Assembly (NCBI RefSeq): GCF_016798245.1
Contig: NZ_JAEUZA010000003.1
Coordinates: 303,194-367,193 of the forward strand
Source of the DNA: Alkalicoccobacillus gibsonii
Lineage (GTDB): Bacteria; Bacillota; Bacilli; Bacillales; Bacillaceae_D
Direction: 5' to 3'
Length of the DNA: 64,000 nucleotides
Shown here: positions 52,372-60,418 of the stretch, in pieces
Numbering within the stretch: the first letter of the stretch is position 1
Layout: the number at the start of each line of letters is the position of its first letter
The notes under the pieces: model-generated
Seen by the model: the letters and a program-made list of their open reading frames with translations, nothing else
Database searches by the model: none
What the model was told of the DNA's origin: nothing
Position numbers and translations under genes: made by a program

Positions 52372-53862
52372 GTGGCTCGTCATCGATTACCAAAAGGTAC
52401 GTTAATAGAAGGAATTGAAGAGATACTGGTCGAATTACCAGTAAAAGAAACACATGTACAAGCAGAGGAGCAGCTTGAAGAGCTTAAGCGTGCAGATGAA
52501 CTGTTTCTGCCCGTTTCAACATATGGGATCGAAGAGGATGTTCTGACGGTTCGTTACCAGTTACCGAACGGATATCAGGGCTTACAGCATGTAACGGGGC
52601 AAAGCCAAGAGCAAAAGCAGGAGCTTGCCAAGAAGATTCTGCAGGTTCGCCGAATTGAGGGGAGTCAGTTCACCACCTATATCGACCCGGTTAATATTTA
52701 TACTAATGAAGCCGGTGATGTGAAATTTGCTCATCGGGGCATCCGTGCCGTTCTACCTCCGGAGCAACATGAGAGTAAGGTGTTTGTTTATCGATTAAAA
52801 TGCTTAATTATTTCTTTATTTACTGCTCATTCCTTTTACGAGTTAATCGAAAAGGGATTAGGTGAACGTCACTCTGATGAGGGCATTGCCGGAGCGCTTT
52901 ATCAAGCTAAGTCACTGGACGAGTTAGAGAGCGCGCTGAATGGTACCTATTCTGAGCCGCAACCTGCAGAAAAGCCGGTACAAGAAGAGACTCCTGTTAA
53001 ACAGGAGGAGCCCATACCCGTTGCACCACCTATGCAAATGCAGCAACCAGCAAGTTCACCTACTACAAATCAGGAACAAAACACTCAACCTTCTACAAAG
53101 AAAGCACCTAAGAAGGGTTATGCGACAATGATTGGTGCAGTTGTAGCTGGTCTTGCGATCGGCGGTGTTCTCGTATACAGTGTTGTCGCAGGTCAAGCGG
53201 ATTCTCAGGTTAATGCATTAACCGAGCAATCAAATGGTGAACTTGCTGCACTTGAATCTGATAACGAAGAGCTTCAATCAACAGTAGATACTCAGAATCA
53301 GAACCTGGAAGCCTACCGACTGCTAGGTGCCGGTGAGCGAGACCAGGCAATTGAAGCGTTTGAAGCGATGGGTGAGCTAAACGAGCAGGACAAGGAATCA
53401 TTAAAGCGGCTTTATTTAGGACACGACAATCCTGAAGTGGTTGTAAAAGCAGCGAGTTTGGATCGTGCATATGCGGCAGATACTGCATCAAGATTAGTGG
53501 CTCTAAATTCAGATGAAGCTCGAGCGTCACTAATGACCATTGAATCGGAATCTCCGTATGTTCAGCTGGAACAAGCTTGGAATGAAAAGAATTATGGAAG
53601 AGTTCATGAGCTTGCCCAGGGAGAGCTCAATGAGAGTGAGAGAGCACAAAAGCTTTCTGCAGAAAGCTATTATCAAGAGGATAATCTTGATGAAGCTTGG
53701 AAGAAGGCAAAGGAATTAAACAACACAGATCTGAAAATACGAATTAAAGAAAAAGATATAAAAAAGGTTGAAGAAAACGACGATTTAGACGATGATGAAA
53801 AAGAAGATCGTATCAATAAATTTAAAGATGATATTAAGGAATTAAAGGAACAAAACGATTAA
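52372..53862 (+). CDS. EssB/YukC-like bitopic membrane protein of the Tad locus
   Basis: 496 aa from GTG 52372, where AGGAGGG lies 7 nt upstream (an ATG 18 bases earlier would put that site inside the gene). The N-terminal domain (about 1-190) resembles the pseudokinase-fold part of EssB/YukC of type VII secretion: YQLPNGYQGLQHV, IYTNEAGDVKFAHRGIRAVLPP and KCLIISLFTAHSFYELIE. A Pro/Gln linker, one helix (about 252-272) and an extracellular helical, TPR-like, very charged domain (about 285-496) follow. No ESX genes are nearby. It is the last gene of the operon. Homology is judged from pattern and architecture only. Confidence 0.65.
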   Translation: MARHRLPKGTLIEGIEEILVELPVKETHVQAEEQLEELKRADELFLPVSTYGIEEDVLTVRYQLPNGYQGLQHVTGQSQEQKQELAKKILQVRRIEGSQFTTYIDPVNIYTNEAGDVKFAHRGIRAVLPPEQHESKVFVYRLKCLIISLFTAHSFYELIEKGLGERHSDEGIAGALYQAKSLDELESALNGTYSEPQPAEKPVQEETPVKQEEPIPVAPPMQMQQPASSPTTNQEQNTQPSTKKAPKKGYATMIGAVVAGLAIGGVLVYSVVAGQADSQVNALTEQSNGELAALESDNEELQSTVDTQNQNLEAYRLLGAGERDQAIEAFEAMGELNEQDKESLKRLYLGHDNPEVVVKAASLDRAYAADTASRLVALNSDEARASLMTIESESPYVQLEQAWNEKNYGRVHELAQGELNESERAQKLSAESYYQEDNLDEAWKKAKELNNTDLKIRIKEKDIKKVEENDDLDDDEKEDRINKFKDDIKELKEQND

Positions 53863-53871
53863 GGAAGAGCT

Positions 53872-53908
53872 GCTGTACCTAGGTCTACACGACTGGTACA
53901 GCTTTTTT
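53872..53908 (+). terminator. Terminator of the Tad operon
   Basis: GCTGTACC (53872-53879) pairs with GGTACAGC (53895-53902), followed by a T-run, 10 bases after the last stop. It closes an operon of about 19 kb that begins at 34940. Confidence 0.88.
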
Positions 53909-53943
53909 GAACAACTAAATAGATGGCTTAGGGAGGATTTGGG

Positions 53944-55158
53944 ATGAAGTACAGCTATGTGTCGCACCTAGAATGTCCAAAATGTTATGAAGTGTACCCA
54001 AAAGGAGAGATCCATCACCTTTGTGCATGTGGTTCTCCGCTTCTTGTTCGTTATGACTTGAAGGCGTTATCAGAAGCGATGAATCCAAAGGATTTAATGG
54101 AGCGAGAACTCACTTTATGGAGGTACCACGAGTTGTTACCTGTTGAAGATCCGGGCTCTGTTGTCAGTCTGGGTGAAGGGATGACTCCGCTTGTCCCCAT
54201 GACTAAGCTTGGCAAGGAAATGGGTCTCTTTCACTTATATATGAAGGATGAGGGCATGGTTCCGTCTGGTTCATTTAAAGCCAGAGGTGCTGCAGTTGGT
54301 GTGTCAAAAGCAAAGGAGCTTGGCGTAAAGGAAATTGCCATGCCAACCAATGGAAATGCTGGTGCAGCGTGGTCTCTCTATGCAGCTCGAGCTGATATCA
54401 AAGCGACCATTGTCATGCCGGTGGATGCACCTGAGATCACACGCAAGGAGTGTATCGTGGCAGGCGCAGACCTTCATCTAATTGACGGATTAATTAGCGA
54501 TGCGGGACAGGTTGTGGCAAAAGCTGTCGCGGAGCACGGTATATATGATGCCTCTACCCTTAAGGAGCCATATCGAATTGAAGGAAAGAAAACAATGGGA
54601 CTTGAGCTTGTTGAACAGATGAACTGGTCGATGCCTAATGTGATTCTTTACCCAACAGGTGGAGGCGTAGGGCTCATTGGGATCTATAAAGCGTTGCTTG
54701 AACTGAGAGAAATGGGTTGGATCGAAGGAAACCTTCCACGATTAGTAGCTGTCCAATCTACAGGGTGTGCTCCAATTGTTCAAGCATGGCAAGACAAAAG
54801 TCGATCCTCTGAATTCTTTGAAAATGCCTATACCCAAGCATTTGGTATCAATGTGCCAAAAGCGATTGGGGATTTTCTTGTACTTGATGCGATCTATGAA
54901 ACAAATGGCTGTGCTGTCGCAATTGATGACGCAACCATGCTCAAGGAGCTTGAAACCATCGGGCGGACAGAAGGAGCCTTTGTTTGTCCAGAAGGTGCTG
55001 CAGCCTTTGCGGCGGCTAGAGAACTGAAGCAAAAAGGGTGGATTGGTGAAGAAGAAACAGTTGTGATTCTGAATACCGGACAAGGCATAAAGTATCCTGA
55101 GACTGTGAAAGTAGACGTTGAGGTTCTGAGGAAAGGTGAAAGTTTGTCGCGGGTGTAG
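53944..55158 (+). CDS. thrC: Threonine synthase (long form with N-terminal zinc ribbon)
   Basis: PLP enzyme making threonine from O-phosphohomoserine, 404 aa. The N-terminal CPKC (Cys 11, 14) and CAC (Cys 27, 29) look like a zinc ribbon, as in archaeal-type threonine synthases. The PLP Lys is about 112 (VPSGSFKARGA), PTNGNAGAAWS is the phosphate-binding Asn loop and PTGGGVGLIGI the glycine loop. It is longer than the 350-aa ThrC usual in the hom-thrC-thrB operons of bacilli, and is not near hom or thrB, so it may be a second copy or act on another substrate. GGGAGG precedes the ATG. Confidence 0.87.
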   Translation: MKYSYVSHLECPKCYEVYPKGEIHHLCACGSPLLVRYDLKALSEAMNPKDLMERELTLWRYHELLPVEDPGSVVSLGEGMTPLVPMTKLGKEMGLFHLYMKDEGMVPSGSFKARGAAVGVSKAKELGVKEIAMPTNGNAGAAWSLYAARADIKATIVMPVDAPEITRKECIVAGADLHLIDGLISDAGQVVAKAVAEHGIYDASTLKEPYRIEGKKTMGLELVEQMNWSMPNVILYPTGGGVGLIGIYKALLELREMGWIEGNLPRLVAVQSTGCAPIVQAWQDKSRSSEFFENAYTQAFGINVPKAIGDFLVLDAIYETNGCAVAIDDATMLKELETIGRTEGAFVCPEGAAAFAAARELKQKGWIGEEETVVILNTGQGIKYPETVKVDVEVLRKGESLSRV

Positions 55159-55161
55159 GAG

Positions 55162-55313
55162 AGTGGAGCATAAGCCATCCAAATTGGAGCGTTAGAGTGA
55201 GGAGTGGAGCATAAGCCATCCGAATTGGAGCGTTAGAGTGAGGAGTGGAGCATAAGCCATCCGAATTGGAGCGTTAGAGTGAGGAATGGAGCATCACCAA
55301 TCTAAATTGGAGC
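55162..55313. repeat. Array of 20.5-bp phased repeats, core TGGAGC
   Basis: TGGAGC recurs at 55164, 55185, 55205, 55226, 55246, 55267, 55287 and 55308, spacing 21, 20, 21, 20, 21, 20, 21. Odd copies read TGGAGCATAAGCCATCC and even copies AATTGGAGCGTTAGAGTGAG, so it is also a 41-bp tandem repeat of nearly four units; the last unit is decayed. It begins 3 bases after the thrC stop codon and lies before a terminator, so it would be in the thrC 3' UTR. Confidence 0.92.
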
Positions 55314-55335
55314 ATTAACAATAAAATTTATCTAA

Positions 55336-55374
55336 AAAAGACGATGACTCAATTCAATTGGGTCATCGTCTTTT
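55336..55374. terminator. Bidirectional terminator, thrC / small membrane peptide
   Basis: AAAAGACGATGACTCAATT pairs with AATTGGGTCATCGTCTTTT (one mismatch) with A- and T-rich flanks. It serves thrC on the plus strand and the 23-aa gene on the minus strand. Confidence 0.88.
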
Positions 55375-55449
55375 CTTACTGAGGATATGCTGATCTATGC
55401 TGTTCCTCCGCAATATTTCTGAAAATATATAAGGGCATGAAACGTTTTA

Positions 55450-55521
55450 TTATAGTACGAATGAAACAATAGCACTGATTACAACAATGGCACCAACGAT
55501 CATAAGAATTGTACGAATCAT
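55450..55521 (-). CDS. 23-aa hydrophobic membrane peptide
   Basis: ATG 55521 to TAA 55450, with AGAGGATG about 8 nt upstream. The product MIRTILMIVGAIVVISAIVSFVL is one membrane helix with a single Arg at the N-terminal side. It stands alone with its own terminator downstream (55336-55374). Similar tiny hydrophobic proteins in bacilli include type I toxins and sporulation or membrane-stress peptides; no antisense RNA promoter was recognised, and the function is unknown. Confidence 0.55.
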   Translation of the reverse strand: MIRTILMIVGAIVVISAIVSFVL

Positions 55522-55679
55522 GTTTATCATCCTCTCTGTGTTCTTACCCCTATCATTCCTTAATTCACAGATTCGAAACATATTTACAGCGCAGATTCTT
55601 AAAGATAGTCTAATTTGCTCATATTAAGGGTAAAGAAGATGGTACACAGATACGACGTTTTTAGAAAGCAGGGGACACA

Positions 55680-57107
55680 ATGGGAACAACGGTTGTTTGG
55701 TTTAGAAGGGATCTACGTCTGCACGATCATACCGCACTATCAAAGGCACTGTCATCACTTGAGAAAGAGGACTCGTTGGTTGCGTTATTTTATATTCAGC
55801 CAACATTAAACGATACATTTACAGCTAGACATGATTATTACTATGAGACATTAATGAAGCATGTCGAAAAGTGTGAGAAAAAAGGATTCCCGGTGCATTT
55901 TGTGACAGGAAGTCTTGAAGAAGCCTTCCACCAGCTGCAGAATCAACTGCCTGATGTGGATCAGCTTTTTTTCAATGCAGACGAAACGGGTGGAGGTGCT
56001 AAAAGGGATCAGGAAGTCATCGACTATTTTCATTCCACCTCCATTAGTGTCTTTCCATGTATAGATCACACGATTCACGGAGCAACTGAAGTGAAGAAGC
56101 AGGACGGCTCTCTTTATAAGGTCTTCTCTTCATACTATAAGCAGTGGCAACAGCTAGACAAGCCATCAATTCAACAAGTAGATCTCGATAAAGTAAAAGA
56201 GCATGCGATCGACAAACGTGATTCTTTTAAGCGTGGGGCAAATGCCTATCAAAAGCTAATGGAATCAAAAACAGGTAAATGGAAGTATGCGGGGGAAGAA
56301 CATGGACTCGAACGATTAGAGGACTTTACGCATAGTAAGATGTATGACTATAAGAAAAAGCGGGACTTCCCGGCTGTAGCTGGTACAAGTATGCTTTCAC
56401 CTTACTTGCGCACGGGAGCCGTCTCAGCTCGGACGGTGTATTACACGATCTTAGATGAGCTCGGAGATCAAGCAAATGGCCAAGGACCTGAGACATACAT
56501 TCAAGAGCTTGCATGGCGTGACTTTTACAACATGGTGTTTTATCAATTCCCTGAAAGTAAGGATCAGGAGCTAATTGAAAAGTATCGAGGTATGGATTGG
56601 AACCAGGATGATGAGCTTTTTGAAGCATGGAAAAAAGGAGAAACTGGTTTTCCGATTATTGATGCGGCTATGAGACAGCTCAATCAGATCGGATGGATGC
56701 ATAACCGTCTCCGTATGGCCGTCGCTTCGTTTCTAACAAAGGATTTGCTGATGAATTGGCGTGAGGGTGAGCGTTACTTTGAGGAGCAATTGATTGACTA
56801 CGAGCCGGCCTCAAATATTGGAGGCTGGCAGTGGGCATCTTCAACAGGTACAGATGCGGCACCGTACTTCCGAATTTTTAATCCAACGAGACAATCCGAG
56901 CGCTTTGATCCAGATGGAGACTTCATTCGGAAGTATGTCCCTGAATTAAAAGATGTACCTAAAAAATACATTCACTCACCTGAAAAAATGCCAGAGGAGC
57001 TTCAAGAGGAAGTGAGCTGTGAAATTGGGAAGGACTATCCTCATCCCATCGTTGATCACAGTACCATGCGCAAGCGTGCACTTGAGCTTTATAAAGAGAA
57101 GGGCTAA
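55680..57107 (+). CDS. phrB: Deoxyribodipyrimidine photolyase
   Basis: FAD enzyme that repairs cyclobutane pyrimidine dimers with blue light, 475 aa. The N-terminal antenna domain starts VVWFRRDLRLHDHTAL; the C-terminal FAD domain has TGFPIIDAAMRQL, NWREGERYFEEQLIDYEPASN-type sequence and NIGGWQWASSTGTD followed by FNPTRQSERFDPDG. The class I (CPD) pattern is clear. GCAGGGG precedes the ATG. It stands alone but ends only 76 bases before adeR. Confidence 0.95.
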   Translation: MGTTVVWFRRDLRLHDHTALSKALSSLEKEDSLVALFYIQPTLNDTFTARHDYYYETLMKHVEKCEKKGFPVHFVTGSLEEAFHQLQNQLPDVDQLFFNADETGGGAKRDQEVIDYFHSTSISVFPCIDHTIHGATEVKKQDGSLYKVFSSYYKQWQQLDKPSIQQVDLDKVKEHAIDKRDSFKRGANAYQKLMESKTGKWKYAGEEHGLERLEDFTHSKMYDYKKKRDFPAVAGTSMLSPYLRTGAVSARTVYYTILDELGDQANGQGPETYIQELAWRDFYNMVFYQFPESKDQELIEKYRGMDWNQDDELFEAWKKGETGFPIIDAAMRQLNQIGWMHNRLRMAVASFLTKDLLMNWREGERYFEEQLIDYEPASNIGGWQWASSTGTDAAPYFRIFNPTRQSERFDPDGDFIRKYVPELKDVPKKYIHSPEKMPEELQEEVSCEIGKDYPHPIVDHSTMRKRALELYKEKG

Positions 57108-57183
57108 TGCCTGTAGTCAGGATCTTTATCTGCTTGTTATAATAAGGAAAAGCGCTATAGCTAGTAAGATTGCGAGGAATGCT

Positions 57184-58380
57184 ATGACACAGACAACTTC
57201 TCACGTTTTTCGCCAGCCCTTTCGTTCTCTAGAAGAGTTTGCCGAGATGGTTAGCTATTACTTACATTGTCCTGTGACGATTGAAGATGCCAACCATCAG
57301 CTCCTTGCTTATAGTACACATGGAGATGGGGCAGACAAAGCACGGATTTCTACGATCATTTCAAGAAGAGTACCAGAAAAGCTCATTAATCGTTTCTGGA
57401 AAGATGGCATCATTCCAACTTTAAATCAGACGAGAGAGCCCGTTCGAGTCCCTGAGATTAAGGAATTTGATCTTGGGAGCCGAGTGGCGGTCTCGATTTG
57501 GAAGCATCAAGAGGTGCTGGGATACATCTGGGTATCTGATCACCTGCAGAAGCTTACTGATACAGATCTCCTCTTGTTAAAAGAAGCGGCTGCAACCGCG
57601 AAGCAAGAGCTTCTTAAACTGAGTAGACAACGCAAGCAGACGCATAAAAGCCGAACCGAATTGCTCTGGCAGCTGATCTTAGGGGATGAGTCTGAGCAAA
57701 TACATTCAGAGCTTCATCTTGCACAAATGCAGCCTGATGAACGCGTATTTGTCAGCCTATTTGTATTTGAAGAGCAGGATGAGGAAGCGAGGCGTCATAT
57801 TGACTACATGCTTCAGGCTTCTTATCAGGACACGATTCCTTTATTTCTTTGGGATGAGCATCAGCTTGTGTGTTTGGTCAAAGCTGACGGTGTACAATCT
57901 CGTCACTATTTTCTTAAGAAGCTAACAGGTCAGCTTCAAGAGCGTTTTGTCATTAAACAGAAGGAAAGCTGCTCCGGTTCGTACGTAGCGGGCTTTCATC
58001 ACATCTCCGAAAGCTATCAGGAAGCAAAACAAATCTTATCGTTAAAAAAGAGGTATCCGGAAGAGCTCGATACAGCTCATACCTTCTCAGATTTAGGTGT
58101 GTTTAAATACATTGATCAAATCCCACAAGGAACAAAGGTGCATCCAGGCATCGAACGGATTGTAGAATACGACAAGAAGCAAGGAACCCAGCTTTATGAA
58201 ACATTGGTCCTTTTTTTAAAGAAAGATGGCAATACGAACGAGGTGGCCAAACAACTACATGTACATGTAAATACACTAACCTATCGAATTAAACGCCTGG
58301 AGAGTATTGGGCGCTTTTTACTAAAAGATCCAGCACAGCGAATGGGTCTATATTTAGATCTCCTCCTAACACGAAAGTAA
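57184..58380 (+). CDS. adeR: PucR-family regulator AdeR, likely activator of ald
   Basis: 398 aa. An N-terminal sensory part (about 1-150, DANHQLLAYSTHGDG ... LGSRVAVSIW) resembles a GAF fold, and the C-terminal PucR-type HTH is NTNEVAKQLHVHVNTLTYRIKRLE (about 355-378). In B. subtilis the orthologue AdeR, adjacent to ald, activates alanine dehydrogenase; gene order here is the same. ATG 57184 is used with AGGA upstream; the frame extends back into phrB but without a start signal. Confidence 0.87.
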   Translation: MTQTTSHVFRQPFRSLEEFAEMVSYYLHCPVTIEDANHQLLAYSTHGDGADKARISTIISRRVPEKLINRFWKDGIIPTLNQTREPVRVPEIKEFDLGSRVAVSIWKHQEVLGYIWVSDHLQKLTDTDLLLLKEAAATAKQELLKLSRQRKQTHKSRTELLWQLILGDESEQIHSELHLAQMQPDERVFVSLFVFEEQDEEARRHIDYMLQASYQDTIPLFLWDEHQLVCLVKADGVQSRHYFLKKLTGQLQERFVIKQKESCSGSYVAGFHHISESYQEAKQILSLKKRYPEELDTAHTFSDLGVFKYIDQIPQGTKVHPGIERIVEYDKKQGTQLYETLVLFLKKDGNTNEVAKQLHVHVNTLTYRIKRLESIGRFLLKDPAQRMGLYLDLLLTRK

Positions 58381-58507
58381 CATAAATCCATTTTGTGAAA
58401 ATCAACAAAGGGAGACCATTGTTTTCTTCAAATCCCACGATGTCAGATTGTTCGGCTCTTTACTATACTAAAAAAAGGGAATAGTAGAGAGTGAAGGAGG
58501 AGTCAAT

Positions 58508-59626
58508 ATGATAATCGCGGTACCAAAGGAAGTAAAGAATAACGAAAACCGAGTAGCGATCACACCTGCTGGGGTATCTACTTTAGTAAATGGAGGACAC
58601 GAACTATTTATTGAAACAGGAGCAGGTGAGGGGAGCGGCTTCACGGACCATGAATACAAGACGGCAGGTGCAACGATCCTAGCGACACCTGAGGAAACGT
58701 GGCAGGTGGCCGAAATGATCCTAAAGGTGAAGGAGCCACTTGAATCGGAATATGGCTACTTCCGTGATGGTCTCATTTTATTCACGTATTTACATCTTGC
58801 AGCGGAGCCAAAGCTTGCAAAGGCATTAGCTGAAAGTCGTGTGACAGCGATTGCTTATGAAACGGTTGAAGTGAATCGGACGCTTCCATTACTCACTCCA
58901 ATGAGCGAAGTGGCTGGTCGAATGGCGACTCAGATCGGAGCACAATTCTTGGAGAAACCAAAAGGAGGCAAAGGCATTCTTTTAGGTGGTGTACCGGGGG
59001 TGAAGCGTGGGAAGGTAGCCATCATTGGAGCGGGAGTCGTTGGGACAAATGCCGCTAAGATTGCAGTTGGGCTTGGTGCGGATGTCACGATGCTGGATCT
59101 AAGTGCAGAGCGCCTTCGTCAAATCGACGATCAGTTCGGAAGAGATGTGCAAACGATTATGTCTAATCCAATGAATATTGCAGAAGCGGTCAAAGAGGCG
59201 GATCTTGTTGTTGGCGCTGTGCTTATTCCAGGAGCGAAAGCACCAAAGCTTGTAACGGAAGAGATGATTAAGTCGATGAAGCCAGGTAGCGTAGTTGTAG
59301 ATGTAGCTGTTGACCAGGGTGGAATTATTGAAACGGCTGATAAGATTACAACGCATGATGACCCAACCTATACAAAGCATGACGTCATACACTACGCAGT
59401 AGCAAACATGCCTGGAGCCGTTCCGCGTACCTCAACCATCGCACTAACAAACGTAACGATACCATATGCGAAGCAAATTGCAGACAAAGGGGTCAAACAA
59501 GCTTTGACAGACAATCCTTCTCTTGCCCTTGGCTTGAATGTCGCAAATGGACAGATCACCTACGAAGCTGTGGCGCGTGACTTAGGTTACAGCTATGCAA
59601 CAATTGAAGAAGCGTTAAGCGAATAA
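58508..59626 (+). CDS. ald: Alanine dehydrogenase
   Basis: NAD-dependent oxidative deamination of L-alanine to pyruvate, hexameric, 372 aa. Typical AlaDH/PNT signatures are [18 protein letters not shown], the [19 protein letters not shown] segment, the Rossmann loop [25 protein letters not shown], and [14 protein letters not shown]. The catalytic Lys about 73 ([10 protein letters not shown]) and His about 95 (TYLHLAAEP) are present. AAGGAGG precedes the ATG. A TATACT box near 58463-58468 lacks a good -35, as expected for a gene needing an activator (AdeR). Confidence 0.95.
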   Translation: MIIAVPKEVKNNENRVAITPAGVSTLVNGGHELFIETGAGEGSGFTDHEYKTAGATILATPEETWQVAEMILKVKEPLESEYGYFRDGLILFTYLHLAAEPKLAKALAESRVTAIAYETVEVNRTLPLLTPMSEVAGRMATQIGAQFLEKPKGGKGILLGGVPGVKRGKVAIIGAGVVGTNAAKIAVGLGADVTMLDLSAERLRQIDDQFGRDVQTIMSNPMNIAEAVKEADLVVGAVLIPGAKAPKLVTEEMIKSMKPGSVVVDVAVDQGGIIETADKITTHDDPTYTKHDVIHYAVANMPGAVPRTSTIALTNVTIPYAKQIADKGVKQALTDNPSLALGLNVANGQITYEAVARDLGYSYATIEEALSE

Positions 59627-59631
59627 TGAGG

Positions 59632-59662
59632 AGAGCCATCGCAGAAGTGTGATGGTTCTTTT
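59632..59662 (+). terminator. Terminator after ald
   Basis: AGAGCCATC pairs with GATGGTTCT (one G-T pair), followed by TTTT, a few bases after the ald stop. Confidence 0.75.
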
Positions 59663-59742
59663 AAAAGGAGGAGAGTGTAACGGTACGTATCGATGTACAG
59701 TGGGGAGAGGCAAAGGTAAACCTAACGTGGCAGCCAAGCGAG

Positions 59743-60177
59743 ATGCTTCCACAAAAGGATCTCATCACAAGTGTTCACGGGTTTTGTTTTCAAGGCGATG
59801 ACATGCTGCTAGTAAATTTACAAGATAGAGGCTGGGATTTTCCTGGAGGACATGTAGATGAAGGAGAGACACCTGAACAATGTTTTCACAGAGAGGTGTT
59901 TGAGGAGGCTGCCGTCCGAGGGAATGCTGAATATCTCGGATCCATCGTTGTGGATCACACAGAAAATGTGTTGTGGAAAGACACAAGTCCATACCCTAAG
60001 ATTGGCTATCAAGTGTTTTATAAGATGAACATCACAGAGGTACATCCTTTTCATCTAAATGAAGAGTCTTCTGAACGGAGATTGATCAACCCACACGAAA
60101 TTTCCTCCTACTATAAAAATTGGCATTCGGTGTATCAAGCGATCCTAGATCGAGCGCTAGACACAAAAACGGACTGA
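59743..60177 (+). CDS. NUDIX hydrolase (start uncertain, possibly at ACG 59680)
   Basis: NUDIX box GGHVDEGETPEQCFHREVFEEA (G-x5-E-x7-REVxEEA) at about residues 38-59 from ATG 59743; 144 aa. It would hydrolyse a nucleoside-diphosphate-linked compound; the substrate is unknown. The ATG at 59743 has no ribosome site, while a strong AAAAGGAGG (59663-59671) lies further up. The frame stays open and reads TVRIDVQWGEAKVNLTWQPSE, like the N-terminus of related bacillar NUDIX proteins, but holds no ATG, GTG or TTG. The best-spaced codon is ACG 59680. The true start may be non-standard, or the region may hold a sequencing error or mutation. Confidence 0.8.
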   Translation: MLPQKDLITSVHGFCFQGDDMLLVNLQDRGWDFPGGHVDEGETPEQCFHREVFEEAAVRGNAEYLGSIVVDHTENVLWKDTSPYPKIGYQVFYKMNITEVHPFHLNEESSERRLINPHEISSYYKNWHSVYQAILDRALDTKTD

Positions 60178-60207
60178 TTCTTTGAGATGAATCAGTCCGT
60201 TTTTTTA
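60165..60207 (+). terminator. Terminator after the NUDIX gene
   Basis: ACGGACTGATTC (60169-60180) pairs with GAATCAGTCCGT (60189-60200), followed by seven T. Its left arm overlaps the last codons. Confidence 0.92.
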
Positions 60208-60221
60208 TATGAGTGGAAACT

Positions 60222-60396
60222 GCGATGTATTTAAGCTGAAGTCGGATGTATTGCTGAAAAGTGCGATGTATTTGTGCCGCAGTCGGATGTATTGCTGAGA
60301 AGTGCGATGTATTTGGGCTGAAGTCGGATGTATTGCTGAAAAGTGCGATGTATTTAGGTCGTAACCTAATGTATTTCCTCTCAATTCCGACGTATT
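60222..60396. repeat. Array of 20.5-bp phased repeats, core GATGTATT
   Basis: GATGTATT recurs at 60224, 60245, 60265, 60286, 60306, 60327 and 60347, with decayed copies at 60368 (AATGTATT) and 60389 (GACGTATT); spacing is 21, 20, 21, 20, 21, 20, 21, 21. Units alternate TGCGATGTATTT...GAAG and TCGGATGTATTGCTGAAAAG, making a 41-bp tandem repeat. It fills the convergent gap between the NUDIX terminator and the cynX-like stop codon. Confidence 0.92.
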
Positions 60397-60418
60397 CGAC
60401 ATATTCTCCTACCTAAAC

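Noticed and set aside
52372-53862. Type VII (ESX) secretion locus
   Set aside because: Only an EssB/YukC-like protein is present; no WXG100 protein, EssC ATPase, EsaA or YukD was found in the window.
60205-60402. 65-codon minus-strand reading frame across the third repeat array
   Set aside because: It is a by-product of the tandem repeat; no ribosome site, and a 41-bp period is not a multiple of three.
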